DNA of 64,000 nt from Floccularia luteovirens (taxonomy: Eukaryota; Basidiomycota; Agaricomycetes; Agaricales; Squamanitaceae), in contig VSJF01000003.1 in assembly GCA_009739215.1 (NCBI GenBank), forward strand, positions 1,178,001 to 1,242,000, written 5' to 3'. The position numbers and the translations under genes were made by a program. Each line of letters starts with the position of its first letter. The first letter of the stretch is position 1. The notes under the pieces are model-generated. The model had not been told where the DNA came from. It saw only the letters and a program-made list of their open reading frames with translations, and searched no databases. Of the stretch, positions 37,024 to 49,607 are shown in pieces.

Positions 37024-38337
37024 CTATGCCCCAAATATGGCGTCAATTTCATCTGGTATCTCAGTTCTGATTTTTTTCTTTTTGTGGTTTGTTGTCGAAT
37101 CCTCTTCCTCTCGGCGCCGTGTTTTGGATTTGCGCAAGCGACCGCTGGTTCCTGTTTTTTTATGTTCTGCTGTGATTTGCAATATGTATTAATGAGCTTT
37201 TATGACATAGGTTAACTTGTACCCACGTTTATTCCAAGTATCAGTAGACTCTCCTCGCGCAAATCCTGATCTTCCAGTAGTAATAATTATCGCTGATGAA
37301 GGAACTGTAATAGCATCATTGCTAGATGACCGTGTTTCTACCCTAGCATATGGTAAACGAAGAATACCTAATTGAGTTAGCGGGCAACTGGCTTACCCTT
37401 GTGTATCGCTTTTGATAGTAGTCAAGTCGTTTCGTAGTTGGCTCATTACCTCAGCGTCTTGATTATTACTACGCGATATCTGTTGGCAAAACATTCACTA
37501 TATAAACAGGGGGTTCTTATGACCACATACATGAAGTGCAACCAAGACTCTGCGAGCGATGGATGAGACTACTATCATATCCTGCAGAAGTTCTGAAATT
37601 AATGTGTACATCCTGGAGGCGATAGCAATCAATGCCAACAGAAGCTGAAGAAACGCTCCTGATCGCATGTTCATAATGAAATGTCTAGCGATTACAGACT
37701 AGAACCATGAGAACTCCTGATGAAGTAGGATCAGCATCTCACTGGTATGCATTCAATAATGTTTCCTTCATCTAATAAAAATGTCAACAAATTTTGCTCT
37801 GTGAAAAGTAAATTTTCAATCCACCTTGCCAAGGAGAGTAATGGATATATCAAATTTTCCAACAATAATCTGGACAAGTTGCTCATCGGGACAATGAGTC
37901 CAGGGGCCTTTACGTGAGGCAGAACTTGCACAATGTGAATATTGTTACTAGTTTCCACAACAGCTCACTTACTTGCTGTTCTCCGGCCCCCAAAAAGAGT
38001 CTTGTAGTGTGGTGAATAACCCGGATAGGTTATAACGCTCTAAACGATCGCAAAATCGTCTTATAGCGACTAAGTGCCTCCAAAACAATGCTGCTCTATG
38101 CTGGTTTTTTCCTTTATAATATATGCGTTTTAGGATCAAGTATTCTTCCGTCTGACTCGTAAGACAGGAATGTAACCGCCGACCCGAAGATTTTAGGTCC
38201 TTGAGTGCCAAATCAACTTCAGAATGAACAGATTTGGAGATGACATCCCGGGGGAAATAGCACTGGATAGGATACGGAGCAACAGTGTTCGACCTCGTGT
38301 CATCAAGCAACTGTGTAATTTCTGGCTCTGTGTTCAT
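37024..38337 (-). CDS. RNase MRP subunit Rmp1-like protein
   Basis: A nuclear RNA-binding protein resembling Rmp1/Nepro, subunits tied to RNase MRP and pre-rRNA processing. The first exon (down to 37969) contains the signature LKRIYYKGKNQHRAALFWRH followed by VAIRRFCDRLERYNL, where the NQHR core is diagnostic. A second helical exon follows (SRLLLENLIYPLLSLARWIE). Further exons contain MSQLRNDLTTIKS and GRSGFARGESTDTWNKR. The last exon has a basic nuclear tail (RKSKTRRREEEDSTTNHKKK) and an acidic end, TEIPDEIDAIFGA. The 3' exons were joined by frame, and those at 37.3-37.7 kb are less certain. It is divergent from AP-1 beta with 186 bases between the starts. Confidence 0.78.
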
Positions 38338-38523
38338 GCAGACAAATGAATGTTGTCATGGTTGTTTGTCGGGTACGTATGACTAATGCTACATTCGTAT
38401 TGGTCACTTCAGGGTTACTCGTTACTTGAGTCTCCTTATGAATGCTTGTACATGGCGATGAGCTAGATTTTTTTGGTATCACATTCTCTTCATTAGAATT
38501 CTATCAAAGCTCGTCGCGTCAAA

Positions 38524-41163
38524 ATGGCTCAACCTGGCCAGGATGCCAAATTCTTCCAGCGTGGAAGAATGGAGGTTGGCAAAATTCAATCAAGAGTCAT
38601 CATACATTGATTACATTCCACTCACAGGAGTTCCGAGCTGAATTACAAGCAGCTGAAGCGAAGGACAAGAAGTTTATCAAAAGGAAGACTGCTCTCAAAA
38701 AAATCGTCGCAAATATCACGATGGGAAACGATAGTGCGTGTTTTATAAATGATCAACTTCAGTGGCGGGCTGACTTATACCAAATGCTAGTGTCACCATT
38801 ATTCACCGATGTGGTTCAATGTTTGGGAACACCTCTTCTCGAAATCAAGAAGAGTAAGCGTGCAGCAGTCCAAACGCATTTTAAGTCATAGGGGATTTAC
38901 GTTGTGGAATTATAGTGGTTTACCTATTTTTGATCAACTATGGAAGGTCAAAACCCGACCAGATACATCTCGTCATTCCTAATTTTTTACAAGTAAGCAC
39001 TACCTTTGACTCTCAAGAAGCCTGATTGCTAATTGGAGTTAGGATTGCAACGACCGTAACCCGCTAATCAGAGCTCTTGCAATTCGTACTATGTCATATA
39101 TTCCTATACCAGTCGTGACAGACGCACTATCTGATAACCTCAGACATTGCCTCAAAGATCGTGATGCCTATGTCCGCAAAACAGCAGCGATATGTGTAGT
39201 TAAATTATACACCGCCGACCCCCGGAGAGCTGAGAAAAGTGGTTTCGTAGAGATGCTTCGGGATCTTATGCTGGATAGCAATGCTACCGTTGTTGCGAAT
39301 GCTGTCGCAGCATTGTCAGAGATTGGCGATAGACATGATGGTGTCATTTTCAAGCTCAATCTGACGGCTGCTAACAAACTTCTTGCCGCTCTTGGTGAAA
39401 GCTCTGAGTAACTTTCTTTATTCACTCAAAAAGTGTGAAAACTGAAATTTGCAGGTGGGGTCAGATATATATTTTAGACTCGTTGCTACGATATGTTCCA
39501 GAGAGACATGCCGATGCTGAATCGATGGCGGAGCGAATCATCATTCAACTACAGCATGCAAATTCAGCGGTGGTTCTTACGACTATAAAGGTTATATTGT
39601 ATCTAATGAACTACATGGAAAACCGCCGCCTAATGGACTATTGTTGCAAGAAAATGGGCCCACCGCTAGGTTCTTCAATCCCAAACTCCTTCGACAATAG
39701 TGTCTCACAAAACCTCTAATAGTGACACTGCTTTCCTCGGGACCAGAAGTACAATATGTTGCGTTGCGCAATATTCTTCTGATTATTCAACGCCGCCCAG
39801 CAGTACTTAAAAACGACGTGAAGGTCTTTTTCTGTAAATATAATGACCCAATTTATGTCAAGCTTGCAAAGCTCGAGATCATGTACCGGCTTGCACGTGC
39901 CGAGAATGCTGCTGAGGTTCTAGCAGAGTTCCAGGAGTTTGTAATCAGCATCTTTCAGTCAGATCATCATAACCTGATATTCCCTTCTAACCAGGTATGC
40001 TTCAGAAGTGGACATTGATTTTGTTCGCAAGGCTGTCCGATCCATTGGCCGACTGGCAATCAAAGTGGAGCAAGCAGCAGACAGCTGCATCCAAGCTTTA
40101 CTAAATCTTATCGAAACCAATGTGACATACGTTGTACAGGAGGCAATAATTGTGATCAAAGACATCTTCCGACGATTTCCTGGCAAATACGAGGGTATCA
40201 TTCCTACCCTTTGCGAAAACCTTGATGCTTTGGATGAGCCTGAATCTAAGGCTGCTATGGTGTGGATTATCGGTCAGTTCGCCAACCGTATCGACAATGC
40301 AGATGAGCTTTTGGATGATCTATTGTATACCTTTCTGGAGGAAAGCGTCGAGGTTTGCAACATTATCTGTCCATATTATTACCTTACAAAGTTGGTTTAG
40401 GTTCAACTAGCACTTCTCACAGCTGCAGTCAAGTTGTTTGTTTATAAACCACAATCTGAACCGGCAAAACAGCTTGTTCACAAAGTCCTTAAATGGGCAA
40501 CTGAGGAGATCGATAACCCAGACTTACGAGATAGGGGTTTCATGTATTGGCGTATGTTGGCGATCAACCCTACAGCAGCCGGAGAAATAGTCTTAGCAGA
40601 AAAACCTCCTATAACAACGGATTCAGATAGAATGGACAGAGGCGCTCTGGATCAGTTACTCTTGCATACTGGCACTTTAGGTAGCATTTACCACAAAAAC
40701 CCTGAGGTTAAGTCTTATCAGCTAATTATCTATAAGTTACTAATTGGAGATATCCCAGACTTTCATACGAAACGCCGCAGGTAGAACTCTAGCTGATAGT
40801 CCAGCATTAAACCCGCATTCCAGAGCCGTTCTGGTTCCTTTGGCAAGAACACAATTGCCACCAGTAACTATCAACGTTCCTGGACCAGGACCAGCTGAAA
40901 GGCATACTGAGGAAGTTACGGAAGAGATCTCACCCTCACAGGGACAGAACTCAATAATACCAACTCACGACACCAACATTCCTCCTGGTCAATCAATAGA
41001 AGGAGGGGATTCTGACCATGAAGATGCAGACCCCACACCTTCACGAAACAACGACCCATATTCTAATCTGGACGGAGCATTTGGCAGCTATCTGGCTGAT
41101 GAACCACGCCCTATAAGTGGTAACCACAGAGGAAGACATGATGAAGATGATTTGTTGTTTTAA
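38524..41163 (+). CDS. APL2: AP-1 complex subunit beta (beta-adaptin, Apl2)
   Basis: The large beta chain of the AP-1 clathrin adaptor, which sorts cargo at the trans-Golgi and endosomes. The start at 38524 gives [20 protein letters not shown] over an intron. The adaptin trunk then reads [40 protein letters not shown] (over introns), [20 protein letters not shown] and [20 protein letters not shown]. Further on it has [20 protein letters not shown] and [20 protein letters not shown]. After [11 protein letters not shown] comes an acidic hinge, DDPTP-rich, ending RHDEDDLLF. No C-terminal appendage (ear) domain is present, so it is about 740 residues, the usual fungal short form. About seven short introns keep the frame, one with donor GTTTGT at about 39939. 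Confidence 0.95.
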
Positions 41164-41339
41164 AATCTCCTGTGGTATAATTGTTTGTCAAGGTACATGG
41201 TTCTTTCGTCAGCAGGCATGTAATTAATATATATGCGAACAAATCCTATTACTATTCATTCTGTAAAGCAAAATACAGATCATTCTGAGGGGGCGTCAAA
41301 TTGTTCCCAAAATAGACATTTGAATATTCCAAGGTGGCC

Positions 41340-42348
41340 TCATACGATGGACTTTGGACGTAAGGAATTATAATGCTGTGCGGTAGTTTCAGCTTACCCG
41401 CAGGAACGTAAACAGAGTTAATGCTACAAACCTCTCCTAAACCGAACAATTTTCTGTGATAACTTATCTTCACTTCAGTGTTTGTAGGGATCTCATTACC
41501 AGGTTGATGGGTAACAATGGGTGGGACTCCTCCCTGAACAACATGGATCGGAACCATATATGCTCTACTGAGTGCTAATATTTCTGGTTCACCTCCCCAT
41601 ATCGCAGTGTCACGTATTGCTGCGCAATACTGGTTGAGTTGATCAGGTGTCATGAGGCCAGCATCAAGAGCACCAGTTCCATCTTCCCCATCAGTTGACG
41701 GCAGGAAAGGAATAAAATCATCGGGATGTGACTGGATATATGCGGCCGCCTGAGAACGGAGGAGTGCGTAGTTCGTTTTAGACGGAGGAAGCACACCCTG
41801 GTATTCCAGCTGATCTGCAATAGCAGAGAACAAACAATGACCATCCGGGTTGATCTGCCACAGTCAACGTCAATTCAATAGTTAGTACTAGAAACTGGTA
41901 GAACATACCTCGTAGATTTGAAGGTTTAACTTTTCACAGATGTTCTCTATAGCGAAACGTTCATCTCTGGCTTCCTTTTCTAGCCTTGCTTGTGTCTCGG
42001 GATCATCAGGAGAGTAGCTTTGTGCTAGAGCAGCTGCTTTCCTAGCCTATACAACTGATGAGTATTCCTAGAGAGATAAAGACCACACAAGTAATTCACC
42101 TGACGTGCTCTGTGGCGACTTTTGGCATCCTGTTTATGACTTGTTTGTATGGAACTAGCTGTTTTGTTAAGTTGCATCTCATTGAGAACATTCGCCGATT
42201 CCATTTGGACAGTCTGGTCTCGAGAATCAAGTTGGGCCATGAGGTCATTCATAAGTTCATCATCTTCACCAGTCATAACTTCGGGTTCAAGTTCGGGGGA
42301 TGTTCGAGTCGAAGACTTCTTTGACTTGTTCTTTTTTGAACCTGCCAT
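41340..42348 (-). CDS. OTU-domain deubiquitinase (OTUD6-like)
   Basis: A cysteine protease that removes ubiquitin; OTUD6 relatives act at ribosomes and in translation control. The N-terminus is lysine-rich (MAGSKKNKSKKSSTR) with a charged coiled coil. The OTU domain shows the catalytic Asp and Cys in INPDGHCLFSAIADQLEYQG, joined over an intron at about 41.86-41.91 kb, and SHPDDFIPFL, YCAAIRDTAIWGGEPEILAL. The catalytic His is in FGLGEHYNSLRP after the last intron (41393-41447 approx.), so all triad residues are present. The stop is TGA at 41340-41342. The start at 42348 is chosen over an upstream ATG because MAGSKK matches a typical basic N-terminus. Confidence 0.9.
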
Positions 42349-42499
42349 TATATATGGAACTGAATCTAGTATTCGACTACGTAGTGCAAAATCAGTGGAG
42401 CTCAAAGCCTGCCTTTGGTAGGGGCCACACGGCATTAACCGGACCGATCGCTCAGACAAGCAATCTCATCTTTTTCTGGGCACTTAACTCACTTAACTC

Positions 42500-45137
42500 A
42501 TGGACACGCCGCCAGATATCCTGGGCCTAGAGAATCAACTTGTGGAGCTGTGTGGAGATTTATCCAACAAAGACGATCCATCATCATGGAATAGTGTCAC
42601 TTCTATAGCCAAGACCTTGGCTGATCTCTTGCGTGTTAAAGGCGAAGGCGAACAAGGTGAGTGATAACTGTTTCCGTTTTCTCGTGATGATTATTTACAA
42701 TCAACCATATTACCATGCAGACTATCACTCAGTCCTTGGTAGAAGATCACTTCCTCAATCTCTCAGGTCTCTGTTTTCACTGGCTTTGCGTGAAGCATCC
42801 ATTCCCAACGGAGCCAATGGTCTTGCAATTTTTGAAGTACTACGGGTGGCAGCAAATCTGTGTATGGATCATGGTTGGCGTATTTCGATAGCCTTACGGT
42901 CTTGTCTTATTTTGTACGCAGATAACCGAGCGCAGATTTTGGACACTGGCCTGCCACAGGCGGTAGTGTCTTTGTTAGAGGGTTATCTAGACACAATACC
43001 ACCCGGAACTAAATCTGACTTCCTTCATTTCAACGTTTCTCACCTCAAGATTATCAGAACATCAATCGGTTTCCTATTAAATGCCTGTATCGGATATGAA
43101 CCTATCAAAGCTCGTCTCACATCATTAGAAGCCGGTTTGACCATTTTGAAAATTTCCAATTCAATTTATCCTGTATTGTACTGGTATTATCCACCAACGG
43201 ACGATAAGTCTGTGGATCGGGCATCTCTAGAGGAATCTTGGACGCTAAGGAGTGGAATATCTAATTGGTCATGGAGATTACTTGCAGAGCTGGGAGATGG
43301 AACAGATGATCGTGCGCAGGAAATTTATTCTACCCTCTCACACAAGACTCATTCTCCTTAGGTTTGGTTTTTCTCCGTCCCGATGCACTGCCGGTCGTGG
43401 CTCCCACTCTGCTGAAATTCTGTCATCCATATCCTTCAAATCCACATGCTCCCTTATTTGAAGTAAAATCGCCCTTGTACAATACCCTCTTGCAAGCTGA
43501 TTTTGAAGTTCTGGAAGAAACATGCACACTCTTGGAGTCACTCTCACTTGATATAGAAGATGTTCGTTTGGAGTTGGCCCAGGGGTTTAGTTCTGCTAAA
43601 CCAAACTGTGCACTTTCTACCATGCTAGATTTCATCGAATTCGGGTCATATCTACCATGTTGGAAACTTTCTGATTTGTCTGAGGCGGAGGTGAAGCGCA
43701 AAGAGAAAGCATTTGATATATGCAAAGCAGCTTTAATCAAATCTGTAGTCGAGGTTTCAGGAGAAGAGAAGAATGAAGCCGTCTTATGGGACGATTCCGA
43801 TGAAAGCCAACCCGGAGGAAAATTTGTCACCAGGATGGTAGGTTGGATCAAGGGATATATCAATGGCTTAAACAGCGATAGTACCGACACAGAGCCTGTG
43901 GTAGGTCAACGAGATGATTTGGTTATTTGCGCTTGCCTCTCATTAGGCAACTTATCAAGAAAAGGTGACTAGATAGTAAATCATATTGCGCTTGCTGACA
44001 CCACTTCTAGAGAAGATTTCCACGGCGCTTCTGTCCCATCCGTATTCTCTTGCGCCATTTCTATCATCAGTCCACGTCCTTGCTCCTGCATGTGACATAA
44101 AACTGAAGCATGCGGTCCTTGGACTCTTGAAAAATATCTCCCAGTCGATTGTCCAATCTCCTCAGATATCTGCAGTGCTTGTCAAGGCTGGTGTGGTTCA
44201 AAGAATTGTTGAGAGTAATATTTGGGACGAAGGTGTGGACGCCATGGCAAATGTGGTTCAGCTCGGGGCAATCGGTGTGGTTAAGCACTTGTGCAATGCC
44301 AATGGTAGCGTCTCACAGCCCTTTGTCTTCCGAGTTACTCAAAATTCCGTTATTTAGTTGACAGTGCCTTTGCCTTGGTCTTACCGTCCGCACCGAATTC
44401 AAAAACCGGACTTTCTCAAATCTTATCACTCGTGGAACGCTCGGAACACACACCAACGAAGAGCGAAGGAACCCGAGTGCTTGTCAATGTAATCAAGACT
44501 CTATGGGCTTATAGCCCCGCAGGTGGCTCTATTGCCGTTGATGTAATCGAAGAAGAGAGAAAGAAGGAAATGGCTATTTCCGTAGTATTAACATCAAATT
44601 GTGTCCATGCCCTAACTAGTCTCATTGGAAGGAGTTGGGAATATCCTGTCCTTATAAACGAGGGCTTGGTTGCATTGAGTTTGATTAGTGCCCGAAAAGA
44701 GGGTGGTATGTTCAGCCGTACCTTCCTGTCCTAGTCAGTTTTGCTCATGGATTGGGTCAGGTCCATTGGTTTTGAAGGCTCTAAACATGCCTAATATGCA
44801 ATCTGGAAATCATTTGGTCTCCCCATCGAGTGGAATAAGCTCTCCAATTTCAGATGGGCCGTCTCGAGAGAGAGGTCAGCCACAACACGTTCTTGATGTT
44901 ATTGTATCTGTTTTGCAGAATACACAAAACACTGGGAAGTACCCCATTGAAGTACGCTTCAACGCGTGTACCTTTTTTTTACAGCTGGGTCGAAACTCGC
45001 CCGGAGAGGGGATGGAACAAGTCAAGGAGACAGTGGGACCAGTCTTGAGAAACCTCGTTGAAACACTTCAGGATGCTCAGGGAAAAGAAGAAATTCTCCT
45101 TAATGCAGCAAAAAGAGTTTTAGATAGTTGGGCTTAG
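42500..45137 (+). CDS. Armadillo-repeat protein, SmgGDS (Rap1GDS1)-like
   Basis: A helical-repeat protein probably acting as a guanine-nucleotide dissociation stimulator or chaperone for small GTPases. Function is inferred from overall ARM pattern. Repeat helices include IFEVLRVAANLCMDHDNRAQ (over an intron), TSIGFLLNACIGYEPIKARL, ESWTLRSGISNWSWRLLAEL, ICACLSLGNLSRKEKISTAL and KHAVLGLLKNISQSIVQSPQ. The C-terminus LRNLVETLQDAQGKEEILLN ends RVLDSWA. Junctions were checked: DHGW-to-DNRAQ near 42.87-42.92 kb, DD-R-LVFLRP at 43311-43361, and RK-EKIS near 43967-44011. The start at 42500 lies 151 bases from the divergent OTU gene. Confidence 0.8.
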
Positions 45138-45455
45138 ATGCTCCGTTTTGTATGATGTTTGCGCAGCTATCTGACGGTGGGACAATGGGAATTGCATGTA
45201 TGCTCGTAGTTATATAATACTAGTACAATGTATAAGTATCTTACCATGGATTTAACAGGAGGCTCCTGAGTATTGTTGAATATTGAATATTAAATAGCAG
45301 AAGAGTATCTATCGGTCACGCGATTCATCGTGACATAATGGGACAATATGGTTGGTTCATCAATGCATCATTTCCGGCCAGATGAAGTTGCCGGTACTTT
45401 AGGTGGTCAATATAAATGCAATGTTTCCATCTGAATATGATGGACGACTACTACT
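45138..45455. other. Intergenic region before the enoyl-CoA isomerase
   Basis: A 318-base gap holding the 3' trailer of the ARM gene and the isomerase promoter. An out-of-frame ATGATG just before the start could act as a short upstream frame. No other feature is seen. Confidence 0.4.
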
Positions 45456-46808
45456 ATGAGCGCCATTAGAGTTCATGTCTCTGACAGAATTGCCACAATC
45501 ACCCTCAATAGACCCAAGTCTCTCAATGCTCTGACTCCAACAGGCAAGCATGCTGCACGATGTGAAGAAATGGAGTGTTCAGAGTACTAAAGTGTGCTTC
45601 CAGACTATAACGACTTTACTCAAGCGTTGAGGAGGATTGATAAAATGGACGACGTAATTGTCACCATATGGCAAGGTTTGGGATACTCAGAAATTTGGTT
45701 TACAAATTTTAATTGGTGTTATTAGCGACAGGGAAATGGTTCTCAGCGTATGGCTCTTGCGCTTGTACCATCAATATTTGTCGTTCAAGTGGATGTTTTC
45801 TAGTGGTACTGATGTAAAAACCAGGATTTCGCCTCTAGACGGAATCGGAGACATTCGGGACGAATTTTTGGCTACTGTTGCAAGAACTACAACTGACTGT
45901 GGTCATGCCGTGAGTTCTAGTGACGAATTCACGATGACATACGACTAAGGTGCTCGTTCTCGTACCAGCTGTATACACACCGGAAAATTCTGGTTGCAGC
46001 TTTGAACGGTCCTGTCATGGGTATGTACGACTCCTTATCCCAATTCCTCCATTGCAATAACAATGCCTGCACAATAGGTATTTCGGCTGGTATGGATTAT
46101 CATATATTGCTGAGAAAGTTCCCCATACCTCATGAACGTCTTATGCAGCATTGTTGGGCTACTTTGATTTTATTTATGCAATGCCTAATGTCTGGTTATC
46201 TGTGCCATTCACGTTTTTGGGTGTGTCCACTACCCATTTTAAAGGACGGTGACTAATTAGCTTACATACAGGAATCGTGGCAGAAGGAGGCTCCAGCGTC
46301 AGCTTTGTAAATCGAAGTGAGGGTGTCTTAGAGTTTTTCCTTTGGCAGTTTCTGACTTCAGTTGAAAGTGGGGCTTGCGAAAGCCAACGAGGTTTTGATA
46401 TGGGGTAGGAAGAAGGGTGCTCAAGAGCTTTTAGATTGCGGGTTCATCAAGTTTGCAGATCAACTTATTTATATCGAATTTAGTTTCATTGATCCCATAG
46501 CCAAATTTATCCTCAACAAACGGCTGAATCTTTCCATACCGACGTACAAAAGCAAGTTTTAGAGGATTTACGCGGCTTGGATCCTACCGCAATCCTAACT
46601 GTGAAGCAGCTTATAAAAGCGGGATTAAATGAGAAGAACAACGCTGATGCCGCCAACCTACGTGAGAGTTATGGTAAGGAGGTTCCTATTGATGGATACG
46701 ATCTATTCTCAAATATTGTTATCAGCACAAGCCGAGCGGTTTGCAAGCGGAGTGCCAATGGAGCAGTTTGGGAGAATTGCTAGAAAGGAAGTGAAACACA
46801 AACTGTAG
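45456..46808 (+). CDS. Peroxisomal enoyl-CoA isomerase/hydratase (ECI family)
   Basis: A crotonase-fold enzyme that shifts or hydrates double bases in fatty acyl-CoA during beta-oxidation of unsaturated fats. It has about eleven short exons, which read together without a stop: VSDRIATITLNRPKSLNALT, then IWQGKWFSAGTDVKTRIS (oxyanion region), AALNGPVMGISAALLGYFDF, WLSVPFTFLGIVAEGGSSVS (with the family Glu), and LAKANEVLIWGRKKGAQELL. The C-terminus is ARKEVKHKL. The terminal HKL resembles the non-standard peroxisomal signals HRL/HKL of yeast Eci1/Dci1, supporting peroxisomal import. The first intron (45544-45603) begins with GC. The locus looks fragmented at first sight but splices into an intact protein of about 280 residues. 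Confidence 0.9.
45544..45603 (+). other. GC-AG intron in the enoyl-CoA isomerase gene
   Basis: The exon ends CCA ACA G, the intron starts GCAAGC and ends CTTCCAG after 60 bases, and the next exon starts AC TAT AAC. The result TPTDYNDFTQAL matches the family. No GT donor is close enough. Confidence 0.78.
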
Positions 46809-47244
46809 GATGAAAGCTGTTATTTGATGTATGTATGCTCCAGTTCAGTTGACATCAATACAGCACTTCACCCTTGCCCATTTGCATTACATATTGCAGT
46901 ACTTATTAGCGCGCGCTTGATATTGATCTTAATCGGCATTCAAATTACTCTGCTGACGCAATGCAAATTCGGGATCACCTTATCCTTATCAACACCCTAT
47001 GACCTGTAGGTAAGAGGGTTCATGAACAGATCTCTTGGTATACTTGTGGCACAACAATGTATTGCCACCCTTTCGCCACGAGTTCCACCCGAACTAGTTC
47101 CTATTGGAGCTCAAGAATCAGTCCCCGTTCTATTGAAATATCAATCAGGCTGTTTTGCATGTGCTCGTTTACCTGACTGGCCAGCGCACATATAACCTAT
47201 TATACTACTTTATAAACCAACATTGCACAAATCCTGCATCCAAG
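46809..47244. other. Intergenic region before the amino-acid permease
   Basis: A 436-base gap containing the trailer of the isomerase gene and the permease promoter. TA-rich stretches around 47180-47215 lie just upstream of the start. No gene is seen. Confidence 0.4.
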
Positions 47245-49607
47245 ATGGACAGAACAGAGAAGGCTTCACCCATACATTATTCAGATTCTAAAAATCACGA
47301 TGAAGCCACCTCATTTGATGAATTCAATGATCCACCTCCAGAGATAAGCTTGCATCGTGGGCTGAAGGCCCGCCAAATTTCAATGATTGCAGTATGTCAC
47401 TTATATAAATGTGCGGTCGATTATTAACTACGACGCTATCCAACTACCAAGCTCGGGGGTGCAGTTGGAACTGGCCTTATCATTGGTACCGGGACAGCAC
47501 TCAGACGGGGTGGACCTCTAGGTATCTAGTTTTTTTTGGTGATATTCGCTTTGTTAATCGGGACTACAGGACTTTTTTTGGGTTATGCATTCATGGGTTT
47601 CATATGCTATCTGGTTATGGTGGCACTTGGAGAGATGGCAGCATTTCTGCCACATAAAAAGGGATTCGCCGGTTATGCTGCAAGATTTGTTGATCCGGCG
47701 CTTGGTTTCGCTGTCGGATGGAATTACCTATTGAAATATGTAATTGTTACTAAGCTTCGATTCCAAGATTCATCTACTAACTTACTTAGCTAATTGTTAC
47801 ACCCAATAATGTGAATGCAGCGGGAGTCGTTGTGCAGTATTGGACACGGTCTGTACATATTGCCATTTGGATGGGTGAGTAAAATCAGCTGGCTGCATAA
47901 ATGTTTAACCCAGTTTACCCATTGTAGTGATTTTCATTGCATTCAGTATGTCATACTAACATATCCGGTCGTACAATACTCATCCCACTAAGTTGTCGTC
48001 GTGAATATCCTTGGTGTTCGGGTGTTCGGTGAACTAGAATTTTGGTTCTCGAGTATAAAAGGCGAGCTGCACAAATCCACAAATTACGAATCAATCTCTT
48101 ACAACGTGGAAATATAACAGTGATTGCCTTGATAGGACTACTGCTTATGGGTATCATTATCGATCTCGGTCTGTTTTCAAAGGTTCTGTACCAATCCTCC
48201 TGTCAGTTAACTCATAATATGGCTGGGTATCAGGTGGAAATCCCCATAGAGATCGCATAGGCTTTCGTTACTGGAGAGCGCCTGATGGGCCAATGGGATC
48301 ATACTTGTTGGACCAGGTGAAGGATAAATCACTGTCGATTTTCCTTGGCTTCTGGGCTACATTGACTAATGCGTTATTCGCATTTATGGGAACCGAGTTG
48401 ATCGGAGTGCGTCGACATTACCGCTGTCCACAACAAAGTACTGACATGAATACAGGTCACTGTTGGAGAGGTCAGAAGATTAAAAACCGGAACACACTCA
48501 TACTGATTCATACAGGAAGGCTGAAAATCCGCGCAGAAATATCCCGATTGCTATTAGGAGGACATTTTATCGGATCCTGATATTTTATGTTGGAGGCGTT
48601 TTTGTAATCGGGCTAGTTGTTCCCAGCACAGATAGTTCTTTGTTTACGGCAACAAAGTCTAAGACCGGAGCTGCTGCAAGTCCATTTGTTGTTGCAACTA
48701 CGCTGGTAAGTAGTAACGATTCAATTTATGTAGTTACATTATCTGACCTCGCTTCCGGAAAGGTTGGAATAAAAACGCTCAATCATGTCATTAATGGAGC
48801 GATTCTAATTTTCGTGATGAGTGCTGCAAACTCAGATCTATACATTGGTTCCCGTACGTTATACGGTTTGGCAATTGAAGGGAAAGCCCCGTCGATTTTC
48901 AAGAGAGTGAACCGAATGGGAGTACCTTATCCAGCTTTGATATTCTGCGCCCTCTTCTGCTGCCTAGTGTTCCTTAATGTTAGTTCCTCTAGTGCTAAAG
49001 GTGAATATATCATACTACTTGACGCCACCATCACTGAGTCTCCCAGTATTCACATGGTTCGTGAACTTGGTGTCAACTTTTGGTGCCCTCACATGGATGT
49101 CTATATGTTATGCTCATATGTATGTTTTTGCATTTTAACTTGGGTTGACATCTTCCAATAATTTACGAAATACTTTCTGTCTTTGTAGATCATTCATGAA
49201 GGCTCTGAAAGCACAAGGAATCTCGCGAGAAAGCCTTCCATATAGAGCACCATACCAGCCGTGGGGAAGCTGGTTTGCCCTTGTTGCGACCGCTTTTATA
49301 ACCTTTTTCAAAGGCTTCGATGCGTTTATACCGTTTGCAGCAGATACTTTCGTGACGTAGGTTTATCTGCATATGTAAGATGGTTTATCCTCATCCCGTT
49401 TATGGCAGGAACTATATTGGGATTCCGATATTTTTCTTCCTTTGGCTTGGATACAAAGTTTTGTATAAATCATCAGTCGTAAAACCTGAAAATGTCGATC
49501 TCGTAACAGGAATCCGCGAGATCGACGAGGAAGAAGAAAAATACCTTGCTAAAGAAGCAGCCAAAGGACCACAGAGCAGAATAAAGAGATTTGTGGATTC
49601 GTTGTAA
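47245..49607 (+). CDS. Amino-acid permease (APC superfamily, fungal YAT type)
   Basis: A plasma-membrane proton symporter for amino acids with about twelve membrane spans. It starts MDRTEKASPIHYSDSKNHDE with a cytosolic hydrophilic tail. After an intron the first span is IALGGAVGTGLIIGTGTALR, then LGYAFMGFICYLVMVALGEM, and FAGYAARFVDPALGFAVGWN, a family signature. VVVNILGVRVFGELEFWFSS follows, then FAFMGTELIGVTVGEAENPR (over two introns) and AANSDLYIGSRTLYGLAIEG. The C-terminal tail is charged (EIDEEEEKYLAKEAA). All junctions keep one open frame, including two introns near 48.42-48.53 kb. The presence of a Shr3-family chaperone gene at 63.6 kb is noted, but it is not linked. Confidence 0.94.

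Noticed and set aside
38950..41163. Missing C-terminal ear domain of beta-adaptin read as truncation
   Set aside because: The frame ends in a natural acidic tail, and fungal AP-1 beta chains are normally this short.
45456..46808. Possible pseudogene of an enoyl-CoA hydratase
   Set aside because: The short open pieces in different frames join through clean introns into a full isomerase, so the gene is intact.
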